From Alangreenwoodia sp963602445 (GTDB taxonomy: Bacteria > Bacillota > Clostridia > Peptostreptococcales > Anaerovoracaceae), in the NCBI GenBank assembly GCA_963602445.1, contig CAVCIY010000045.1:1-7787 (forward strand): DNA of 7,787 bases, given 5' to 3'. Within the stretch, counting starts at the first letter, position 1. Each line of letters starts with the position of its first letter. The notes beneath the pieces are model-generated. The model did not search any database and had not been told where the DNA came from. It saw only the letters and a program-made list of their open reading frames with translations. The translations under genes and the position numbers were made by a program. Below are positions 1 through 5,775 of this stretch, piece after piece.

Positions 1-1199
1 ATAATACTGTCAATTGATACCTTCCACGTATCTGCCGTTTTTACAAAAGGAATCCGATTGCCTGCCTCAAGATTTTTTATATCATTTGACGCCTCCGCAG
101 CGCTCCATGCCGCTATGATCAAAATTTGCGTCAACGCAGCAAACGGTCCCGGTGTAATGCTCTGAGAAACTGCCTGCGTTTCGGCAGCTTTTGATGAATC
201 CGAATATATATATGCCATATTCATAGCTGTTCTTAAAAGATAAAGAGTGCGCCTGGCCCGCTTATAATTTTCCGAGTCGCTGTAGTCGCCGTATAAAATA
301 TACTCTATCTCATTGTTGAAAAAGCTGTCATCGCTTTTTTCATCAGTGTACTCTGTAAAAAAGCATCTGATATACTCATCAATATATATTTCCTCAGATA
401 TTGAACCGGCTGTTTGAAAACCTGTGATTTTTGATATTGCCGACACAGTACCGGAAAATGCTCTGTTGGCTTTACATCCTGCACTGACTGACGGCAGCGG
501 ACCTATAATCTTCCCGTTTTTCAAAATATTATCATTTTCTTCATCATTGTTTTCTATATCATTATCAGCTCTTTTTCTTACATTTTTAAGCAGCCTGTGG
601 ACGCTCTCAATTTTTAAAAAAGAACTGTCATCCTCAGTATCTTCAGATTCTTTAGCCTCTTTTTCGGCCTTTTCAAGAGACTCTTCCAGACTTTTTTTTC
701 GTTTGTCACTGTTCGACAGCATACTTATAGCGCTCTTTCCTGAACGAAACATACTGTAAAAAGAATCAATCGAGTCTGTAAATACTCTGTATTTCATAAT
801 ATCTTTGATCTGCCCAAGAAAAGTCTCTGTATCATTTAAACAATATCCGGATTTTTCTGTCTTTACTTCCTTAACAGAGCACTTTGTCAGCCTAAAAGAA
901 GCTGTCTCGGCCTCTGTGAGCTTTCCTATCATGTCTGCCATCTTGCTTTCGTCATATTCGAATCCAAATAATCCGTATCTGTCTTTAAGTGCTTTGTCAT
1001 ATCCCGCAAGCACTGATCTGCATGCATTTTCAACCGCACACTCCGACACGGATACGGCGGCGCTTCTTAGCGCCGCCTCTCCTATCGAGCCTACCGCAAG
1101 CATAAGCGAAACAAAAATGCACACTAGCAGGACAGCAACAGAGCCCCTTTTCTTTGATTTATCTTTTTTCGATTTTTCATTTTTCTTTAGAATTTTCAT
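1..1199 (-). CDS. DUF5702 domain-containing (TadG-like) protein, 3' end cut by window edge
   Basis: I translated this frame by hand. It opens at ATG 1199 and stays open for 399 codons to the left edge, so the C-terminus is missing. An in-frame TGA lies two codons upstream, which fixes this as the earliest start. The N-terminus is very basic (about residues 5-18), followed by one membrane segment (about 20-44) after an RGS motif. This is the layout of TadE/TadG-like pseudopilins. Family signatures seen are AGYDKALKDRYGLFGF (65-80), WSAAEA (365-370) and IPFVKT (383-388), which match what I know of DUF5702, a family usually found in clostridial tad operons. Residues about 164-228 are highly charged and probably coiled coil or disordered. 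Most of the protein should lie outside the membrane. Its molecular role is not established; a minor or accessory pilus component is inferred from context. It is the last visible gene of the operon. Confidence 0.85.
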   Translation of the reverse strand, partial: MKILKKNEKSKKDKSKKRGSVAVLLVCIFVSLMLAVGSIGEAALRSAAVSVSECAVENACRSVLAGYDKALKDRYGLFGFEYDESKMADMIGKLTEAETASFRLTKCSVKEVKTEKSGYCLNDTETFLGQIKDIMKYRVFTDSIDSFYSMFRSGKSAISMLSNSDKRKKSLEESLEKAEKEAKESEDTEDDSSFLKIESVHRLLKNVRKRADNDIENNDEENDNILKNGKIIGPLPSVSAGCKANRAFSGTVSAISKITGFQTAGSISEEIYIDEYIRCFFTEYTDEKSDDSFFNNEIEYILYGDYSDSENYKRARRTLYLLRTAMNMAYIYSDSSKAAETQAVSQSITPGPFAALTQILIIAAWSAAEASNDIKNLEAGNRIPFVKTADTWKVSIDSI

Positions 1200-1325
1200 C
1201 TGTCATCGCAATCCCCTATATGCACTGCTTCCCCACTTAATGCACCGCGGCTTTCTATATGCACCGCTATCTCACTTAATACACCGCGGCTTTCTATATG
1301 TGCTGCAATTTCCTAAAATCATCGA
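1200..1325 (-). repeat. Degenerate ~20-bp tandem repeats (39-bp double unit) between tadE and the DUF5702 gene
   Basis: On the plus strand a 39-bp unit at 1216-1254 is repeated at 1255-1293 with 34 of 39 matches, and a third partial copy starts at 1294. Each 39-bp unit is itself two related half-units. The G of an ATG-like anchor recurs at 1202, 1222, 1242, 1261, (1281), 1300, and the pattern fades near 1320, a spacing of 19-20 bp. On the coding (minus) strand units begin CAT and are purine-rich afterwards, with CCGCGG in two of them. The array runs from the tadE stop to the SD of the next gene, whose GGGGA lies within the last unit. Confidence 0.85.
1212..1216 (-). promoter_or_regulatory. 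Shine-Dalgarno candidate for the DUF5702 gene
   Basis: The coding strand reads GGGGA here, 12 nt before ATG 1199, which is long. It is only 5 nt before an out-of-frame ATG at 1206 that opens a 9-codon frame (MTDENSKEK, stop at 1177-1179) overlapping the real gene. The longer frame is the real gene because its product matches a family. Confidence 0.5.
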
Positions 1326-1328
1326 ATT

Positions 1329-1805
1329 TTATAAGCCTGAAGCTTTTTCATAGATTAAGTCTGCCACACGTATAAGATGATCTTCATCTGCCGAAGTCCA
1401 CTTCGCAGCAGCCTTACTTTGCGCACTTACAGGAAACAAGGAAAAAAGCCATGTCTTTCTTGTCTTTACGTACCTGAAGCTTTTCATAAGACCGCTTCCC
1501 TGCTGCATAAGTCCGCTGTCCGTCGTATAATCACTTCTGTCCGCATATTGCAGCGTCTTAAAGTCTCTTTTAGAAAGATATTCCACAGTCTCCGTTTCTT
1601 TTCCGGCAGCTCTTCTCACAGCGGCATCTGCTGAAGCCACATCCTGAGTGTCATTGAAAAAGAATAAAATCAACATTATAAGCATGGCCGATATGATTAT
1701 TATCATCGGATAAATAAAGGCCGCCTCAACGAGATAAGCCCCTTTTTTTCCCTTAATTGAAGCTGCTGCCGAGAAGTGAGCTGAATGTATTATTGATAAA
1801 TGCAC
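1329..1805 (-). CDS. tadE: TadE-like pseudopilin
   Basis: A 158-residue protein with the prepilin-like motif KKG|AYLVEAAF at residues 20-30, that is Gly22 before the likely prepilin-peptidase cut and Glu at +5 (Glu27), followed by one hydrophobic helix (about 28-51). This is the hallmark of TadE/TadF minor pseudopilins. The remainder (52-158) would be extracytoplasmic and is not conserved enough for me to assign further. The start is GTG 1805: an AAGGAG at 1813-1818 sits 7 nt upstream, inside the pilin gene, and no other ATG, GTG or TTG precedes the motif. The gene therefore overlaps the flp pilin gene by 53 bp in another frame, which suggests translational coupling. The 22-residue leader is long. 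Role: probably pilus assembly or initiation, acting in the membrane after cleavage by a prepilin peptidase not seen here. Confidence 0.85.
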   Translation of the reverse strand: MHLSIIHSAHFSAAASIKGKKGAYLVEAAFIYPMIIIISAMLIMLILFFFNDTQDVASADAAVRRAAGKETETVEYLSKRDFKTLQYADRSDYTTDSGLMQQGSGLMKSFRYVKTRKTWLFSLFPVSAQSKAAAKWTSADEDHLIRVADLIYEKASGL

Positions 1806-1962
1806 TTATCTGCTCCTTAAAAATCAGTCCGATTCCGACTGCAATCGCAATTAATATTCCAACCTGAACCAGCTCCATCCCCTTTTTGGATTTAAGAGAA
1901 CATACAGCCGGAAAGCTTCCGTTTTTCACTATTTTATTTTTCATTTTTCTGATTCTTTTCAT
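1753..1962 (-). CDS. flp: Flp1-like type IVc pilin (prepilin)
   Basis: A 69-residue protein: a basic leader (1-28, ending KSKKG), then the hydrophobic stretch MELVQVGILIAIAVGIGLIF (29-48) and a short polar tail with INNTF. This size and layout match Flp1-like pilins of Bacillota, the main fibre subunit of Tad pili. The likely cut is after Gly28. The canonical Glu at +5 is not there: +5 is Gln and a Glu sits at +2. Start ATG 1962 is supported by AGGGAG at 1973-1978, 10 nt upstream. It is the only internal gene of the operon with both an uncontested ATG and a strong SD, as expected for the most abundant product. It follows tadC after 83 bp, and tadE starts inside it. Confidence 0.85.
   Translation of the reverse strand: MKRIRKMKNKIVKNGSFPAVCSLKSKKGMELVQVGILIAIAVGIGLIFKEQISAFINNTFSSLLGSSFN
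1813..1818 (-). promoter_or_regulatory. Shine-Dalgarno of tadE inside flp
   Basis: The coding strand reads AAGGAG, 7 nt before GTG 1805. It lies within the pilin coding sequence (Lys-Glu of FKEQI) and decides the tadE start. Confidence 0.75.
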
Positions 1963-2004
1963 TTCTTAATTTCTCCCTAATATAATATTTTTACGGTTAA
2001 ATAC

Positions 2005-2021
2005 CCTTACATCCGGTAAGG
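2005..2021 (-). other. Small hairpin between tadC and flp
   Basis: Six-base perfect arms CCTTAC and GTAAGG enclose a 5-nt loop. It lies 24 nt after the tadC stop and about 26 nt before the flp SD. What follows is AT-rich but not a T-run, so it is not a convincing terminator. A transcript-processing or stabilising hairpin in front of the pilin gene is possible. No promoter with good -35 and -10 boxes was found in this gap. Confidence 0.4.
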
Positions 2022-2045
2022 AACTCCCCCGTTTTGCTGCTTAAT

Positions 2046-3431
2046 TTACATCTGCATCATCGCAGGCGCGACCGTTACCAGAACGAGCGAAAAGAGCATA
2101 AGTATCATAGGCATGGTAAGCTTGGAATCTATCATTCTAATTCTTTCCTGAACTGATTTCTTTTCTTTTTCTCTTAAAAGATTACTCTCCGATTCAAGCT
2201 TATCAGCCAAGGCCGAGCCTTTATTTAAATTTTCTTCAATAATCGTACTGAATCTCATAATTTCGCTGATTGATGTACGTCCCGCAAATTCTCTCCATTC
2301 CTTTACTATGGAAGAATTTAAATTTTTTACTCTTCTTCCTATCTCTGACACCTCTGCAGCCAGCAGATTTTTTCTGTCATAAGCCGACTGACGTTCACAG
2401 TCGTCAGCCATCTTTTCCATTGCTGTCATGACAGTAAGTCCGCTGTTTAAAAGCAAAACAAATTTGTCTATAAACGGAGGAAAATATCCTGTTATTCCGC
2501 TTCGATATTTTTTTACTTCTTTTTCAGCTCCCCTGAATCTAAAAATGTATACAATCATCACTGCTGCCAAAGCAAATACCAGAATTGATACCTTAGCTCC
2601 GGATCCGCTTTTTTTCCATCTCAAAGAAATGTCTTCTCCGAGGCTTTTTGGCAGACTCACGATATTTCCGTCTTCGCTGTCTGACAGGTTCTGAACAAGT
2701 TCTTTGATTTTGCCTTTCACAGATTCTCCGTAAAGCTCTGAATCCTTAACCAGCAAAACATCAAATGAAACCTCCTTTTGGATATCGTTGTATGTAAGCT
2801 GTGCCGTAAGAGTCACAGTCTCACTGTCGCCATCAAGTGCAAGAACATCATATGTACCGTCAGGATTTATAAGAACTGAGTCAGATGATTCCCATTGAAT
2901 GGAAATTCCTGTCTTCGAATCCTTTTCCGGAAGTGAAAATCCTTTTCCGACTTTTCTGACGCCCTGACTTTCAGGAGCAACCTTGTCCGGAAGCTCAGCA
3001 GCAAATTCTACGATCATATTCTCGATTTCCTCATCAGTCATTTCCTGCTCTTTTACAACGATAGTGGCATTGCCGTCAATGGACATATCCCCTTTTTTCG
3101 CTTCAATATTTACAGGAACATATAATTCACCTTCGCCCGCCGAAGGCCTTTTGATATAAGACATATTTTCCGCTGTAATAAACGTATATGCCGCAGACAC
3201 GATAAAAGTAAATGCCGCAAAAACAGCTATGATCGCATATAATGCCGCATTCTTTCTTTGGTATGTACTCACCGCCTCATCGAGCTTTTCTCGACGATAT
3301 CTCACTGACAGCTTTCTTTTCAAAACTTCGCTGTCCCCGACAAACTTTTCCGGACAGATATGCATCACAGCATCAGCTGCCGACTTTGATTTTTTTCTTT
3401 TCCCGGATTCCCTTCTTACACCCTTTTTCAT
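2046..3431 (-). CDS. tadC: TadC-like type II secretion system F-domain protein with an Ig-like extracytoplasmic insertion
   Basis: I chose ATG 3431 (461 residues): GGAG at 3443-3446 lies 11 nt upstream, while TTG 3440 in the same frame would leave only 3 nt. Order: basic cytoplasmic N-terminus; TM1 about 62-86; an extracytoplasmic region about 87-277; TM2 about 278-299; a T2SSF (GspF/TadC-like) domain about 307-461 ending in a C-terminal TM (about 440-459, MPMILMLFSLVLVTVAPAMM). The insertion contains a segment about 152-228 with SLPEKDSKTGISIQWESSDS, the DGTYDV turn and TVTLTAQLTYNDI, resembling atrophied bacterial Ig (aBig) domains. A second, apparently cut-short copy starts near 240 (SLPKSLGEDISLRWKKSG). 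Typical TadC proteins are about 290-320 residues without this. Role: inner-membrane platform of the pilus with TadB; the Ig-like part could contact the cell wall or pilus (inference). Confidence 0.85.
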   Translation of the reverse strand: MKKGVRRESGKRKKSKSAADAVMHICPEKFVGDSEVLKRKLSVRYRREKLDEAVSTYQRKNAALYAIIAVFAAFTFIVSAAYTFITAENMSYIKRPSAGEGELYVPVNIEAKKGDMSIDGNATIVVKEQEMTDEEIENMIVEFAAELPDKVAPESQGVRKVGKGFSLPEKDSKTGISIQWESSDSVLINPDGTYDVLALDGDSETVTLTAQLTYNDIQKEVSFDVLLVKDSELYGESVKGKIKELVQNLSDSEDGNIVSLPKSLGEDISLRWKKSGSGAKVSILVFALAAVMIVYIFRFRGAEKEVKKYRSGITGYFPPFIDKFVLLLNSGLTVMTAMEKMADDCERQSAYDRKNLLAAEVSEIGRRVKNLNSSIVKEWREFAGRTSISEIMRFSTIIEENLNKGSALADKLESESNLLREKEKKSVQERIRMIDSKLTMPMILMLFSLVLVTVAPAMMQM

Positions 3432-3442
3432 AATTGTCAAAT

Positions 3443-3446
3443 CTCC
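3443..3446 (-). promoter_or_regulatory. Shine-Dalgarno deciding the tadC start
   Basis: The coding strand reads GGAG, 3 nt from TTG 3440 but 11 nt from ATG 3431, which favours the ATG. It directly follows the last unit of the repeat array. Confidence 0.55.
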
Positions 3447-3452
3447 ATTTTA

Positions 3453-3605
3453 CCAAAACAACCGGTTTCCTGTTCAAAAAGTCGGCTCCTCGCCTAAAAT
3501 GTCAGTTCTTTACCAAAATGACAGATCTTCGACTGCAATGTCGGCTCCTCGCCCGAAATGCCAACGCTTTATCCGAAAAGTCAACCTTCGTTCAGAAAAA
3601 ATATT
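3453..3605 (-). repeat. Degenerate ~20-bp tandem repeat array between tadB and tadC
   Basis: About seven to eight diverged units with a period of 19-20 bp. On the plus strand the anchor at the end of AAAATG-like blocks falls at 3481, 3501, 3520, 3540, 3560, 3580 and about 3600, with a weak one at 3461. Read on the coding strand, two units are CATTTCGGGCGAGGAGCCGA and CATTTTAGGCGAGGAGCCGA (18 of 20 identical); others are more diverged, such as CATTTTGGTAAAGAACTGA. A 14-bp exact repeat, GTCGGCTCCTCGCC, lies at 3481-3494 and 3540-3553. There are no spacers, so this is not CRISPR. The period is not a multiple of three, so it is not a coding repeat. It fills the whole gap from the tadB stop to the tadC SD. 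Confidence 0.85.
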
Positions 3606-4460
3606 TTAATCAAAGGAAATCAACTTAAAGCTCCATAAAAACGATCCGATTGTACTTATGAGTGACGCCGCCATTATCAACCTTCCCGTAGTCGTCATAT
3701 ACATCATAGCCAGGTAATCCGAGGAACTGATATTTATGAGAAGTATAACTGCAGGAGGCATAAGAGCCAAAATCCTACTCTCAAGTTTTTTTTCAGACAG
3801 TACGACTTCCTTCTCACGCTCAAGCTCTATATGCTGAGTTATGATATCGCTTGCCTTGAGTATCAAAGTGTTCATATCGCCTCCTGTTTTTCTGCAGGTT
3901 GCGCATACATCCACAAACTCACTTATTTCGTCAAGATGAGATCGCAATGCCAGGTCGCGCAGCAGCGGCTCGGCACCTGAATTTGTTTCTCTTATAATAA
4001 GATTCATTCTCTCAAGCTCAGAAACCATACAGCATTTGTCGCCATGTATCAGCGAAACCGGCCCGACAGCCTCTTCCATCGCTTCCTCAAGACTTCTTCC
4101 CGCATTCACAGACGACGAAATACTATAAAGAAAATCTCTGAATTCAGCACGCAGCTTTCTCTTTCGTTCATCAGATTTCAATTTTTTATACATCGGTATA
4201 ACGCCAAGCGACAAAATCCCAAATAAAGCACATGCAAAAAGACTTCTAAAATAAAGATATCCGCATAAAACTCCTGCCGTAATTACCAGGGCAAAGACCT
4301 TACTCCTTTCCTTCACATCCATCCTGTATACGTCATAATCTGTATACTTCCCGACGTCGCGTCCTACACCGTCGCGTCCCACGCCGTTGTGTCTTCCGCT
4401 GTCACGCTTCCTGCGCTTTAAGTCCCATATCCACTCATCTCTTTTATCATTTTTCTTCAA
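3606..4460 (-). CDS. tadB: TadB-like type II secretion system F-domain membrane protein
   Basis: A 284-residue protein. Start TTG 4460 is supported by GAGGGG at 4469-4474, 8 nt upstream, and the gene overlaps the end of tadA by 14 bp. The N-terminal 50 residues are cytoplasmic and very basic, with four 5-residue imperfect repeats (RRKRD, SGRHN, GVGRD, GVGRD at about 16-35). TM segments at about 54-72 and 73-92 precede the T2SSF core (about 105-225), which carries the typical SISSSVNAGRSLEEAMEEA and TCRKTGGDM motifs. Two further TMs lie at about 229-250 and 258-279. This is the TadB arrangement. Role: with TadC it forms the membrane platform on which TadA acts to assemble the Flp pilus. Size agrees with the family. 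The following gap to tadC is a repeat array rather than the usual tight spacing. Confidence 0.9.
   Translation of the reverse strand: MKKNDKRDEWIWDLKRRKRDSGRHNGVGRDGVGRDVGKYTDYDVYRMDVKERSKVFALVITAGVLCGYLYFRSLFACALFGILSLGVIPMYKKLKSDERKRKLRAEFRDFLYSISSSVNAGRSLEEAMEEAVGPVSLIHGDKCCMVSELERMNLIIRETNSGAEPLLRDLALRSHLDEISEFVDVCATCRKTGGDMNTLILKASDIITQHIELEREKEVVLSEKKLESRILALMPPAVILLINISSSDYLAMMYMTTTGRLIMAASLISTIGSFLWSFKLISFD
4355..4414 (-). repeat. 15-bp imperfect tandem repeats within the tadB N-terminal coding region
   Basis: Four consecutive 15-bp units at 4355-4369, 4370-4384, 4385-4399 and 4400-4414. The first two differ at two or three positions; the others are more diverged. They encode GVGRD, GVGRD, SGRHN and RRKRD, a basic cytoplasmic tail just before the first membrane segment. 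Confidence 0.8.
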
Positions 4461-5775
4461 TAGAAATTCCCCTCATTTCAAGCTTCACGGTATTGATTAT
4501 GCTATTACCTGTTCTTTTCAGACTTCCTCTTACTTTCATACTGTCTTCATCCAAAGAATCTTCTTCCAAATCTAAACGACTTTCATCGTCTCCGCAATTT
4601 CTGTCATGCTCAAACCTGAATATACAATTCAGCTTCGGCACACTTCCGTCATATCCCAGAAATTCCGAAATCTCAAGTATCTTCCTTGAACCGTCTTTAA
4701 GCCTTGCAAGGTGAACAACAAAATCTATACCTGTCGATATCTGCCCTCTGACAGATTCAATCGGATATGAGACAGCCGAAAGGAACATCATCTCCAGCCT
4801 GCCAAATACAGCAAATGCCGAATTTGCGTGTATTGTGCTCAGTCCGCCGTCATGCCCCGTATTAAGTGCCGTTATCATGTCCGCCGCCTCAGCTCCGCGC
4901 ACTTCCCCGACCAGAATCCTGTCGGGTCTCATTCTAAGGCTTGCCTTTATAAGATCACGCATAGTCACGCTTCCCACTCCCTGTGAATTGGAATTTTTGG
5001 TTTCAAGCCTGACTATATTAGGCAGCCCCGTGATGTGCAGCTCAGCCGAATCTTCAATTACGATAAGTCTCTCTCCTTTTGGAATATAATCTGTAAGTGC
5101 CCCTAGAAGAGAAGATTTTCCGGAGCTTGTCCCGCCGGAAATAAGGATGTTATATCCTGCCTCCACCAAATTTTTTAAAAAGCAGGCCGCCTCGTCTGTA
5201 ACAGTTCCAAGTGCGGTCATATCATCCATGGTGAGACTTTTTTTCGGAAATTTTCGTATCGTAAGCACCGGTCCGCTAAGAGAAATATTTCTGTAGACAG
5301 CATGGACACGAGAACCGTCACTCAGCCTCGCATCCAAAATCGGATTCATTTCATTTATTTCTCTTTGGACCTTTCCCGCAATCCTCATAATCATCTCTTC
5401 GAGGACTTCATCCGATGGAAAAGCCCCCTCCACGCGCATGATCTTTCCCTTCTTTTCGGCAAAGATATCCTTGCGTCCGTTCACCATGATTTCACTGACT
5501 TCGTCGTCCTCCATATACGGCTGCAGAAAGTCCATCTCTCTTCTCATCGAATTGAAAATTCTGTTTATCAGAGAATACTTCTGCCTGTAGTTTAGATGCC
5601 TTGTCTTTTCATTTTTGAAAACAAAGGATTCTATGTATCTTCTGATATCTTCATCATTTTCCGGCATAAAATCATCTATAGACATACGAATGTCATCTAA
5701 AATATGCCGAACCTCTTCGAAGAAATCATTCTTTTTGAAGAAATCATCCCTTGATTCCTGTATATTCTCATTCAA
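4447..5775 (-). CDS. tadA: TadA-like pilus assembly secretion ATPase (CpaF family)
   Basis: A hexameric secretion ATPase of the VirB11/TadA family that powers Flp pilus assembly from the cytoplasmic face. Numbered from TTG 5775 (442 residues), it shows an N-terminal domain with the FLQPYMEDDEVSEIMVNG motif, then Walker A GGTSSGKSS (214-222, Lys220), an Asp box IVIEDSAELHI (238-248), Walker B LVGEVRG (288-294, Glu291) and a His box STIHANS (313-319). All key residues are intact. TTG 5775 is preferred because AGGTGG at 5782-5787 lies 6 nt upstream; ATG 5790 in the same frame has no SD and would add five residues. Either start overlaps the end of the CpaE-like gene. The C-terminal tail has an acidic stretch (about 394-414, DDESRLDLEEDSLDEDS) before the usual LKRTGNSIINTVKLEMRG ending. 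Confidence 0.93.
   Translation of the reverse strand: MNENIQESRDDFFKKNDFFEEVRHILDDIRMSIDDFMPENDEDIRRYIESFVFKNEKTRHLNYRQKYSLINRIFNSMRREMDFLQPYMEDDEVSEIMVNGRKDIFAEKKGKIMRVEGAFPSDEVLEEMIMRIAGKVQREINEMNPILDARLSDGSRVHAVYRNISLSGPVLTIRKFPKKSLTMDDMTALGTVTDEAACFLKNLVEAGYNILISGGTSSGKSSLLGALTDYIPKGERLIVIEDSAELHITGLPNIVRLETKNSNSQGVGSVTMRDLIKASLRMRPDRILVGEVRGAEAADMITALNTGHDGGLSTIHANSAFAVFGRLEMMFLSAVSYPIESVRGQISTGIDFVVHLARLKDGSRKILEISEFLGYDGSVPKLNCIFRFEHDRNCGDDESRLDLEEDSLDEDSMKVRGSLKRTGNSIINTVKLEMRGISIEEK
4469..4474 (-). promoter_or_regulatory. Shine-Dalgarno of tadB inside tadA
   Basis: The coding strand reads GAGGGG, 8 nt before TTG 4460, within the last codons of tadA. It supports the TTG start and translational coupling. 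Confidence 0.75.

Noticed and set aside
424..1353. Plus-strand open frames of 111 and 182 residues
   Set aside because: They are antisense to the DUF5702 gene, are Ser/Phe/Leu-rich as expected for the complement of a Lys/Glu/Asp-rich gene, and show no domain or SD support. The second simply reads through the 39-bp repeat.
1336..1490. Direct repeat CCTGAAGCTTTTTCATA / CCTGAAGCTTTTCATAAG inside tadE
   Set aside because: It lies in different codon contexts (YEKASG and MKSFRY), is short and differs in length; probably chance.
1981..2045. A separate promoter for the pilin gene
   Set aside because: AT-rich -10-like boxes (TATTAT, TATATT) exist but no -35 box occurs at 16-18 bp spacing.
3453..3605. 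CRISPR array
   Set aside because: Units abut without spacers, are only about 20 bp and are too diverged; there are no cas genes.
3229..3628. Plus-strand frames covering the tadB-tadC gap, considered as a small gene
   Set aside because: The gap has a 20-bp period that shifts reading frame each unit, the frames run on into the antisense of tadC, and there is no recognisable product.
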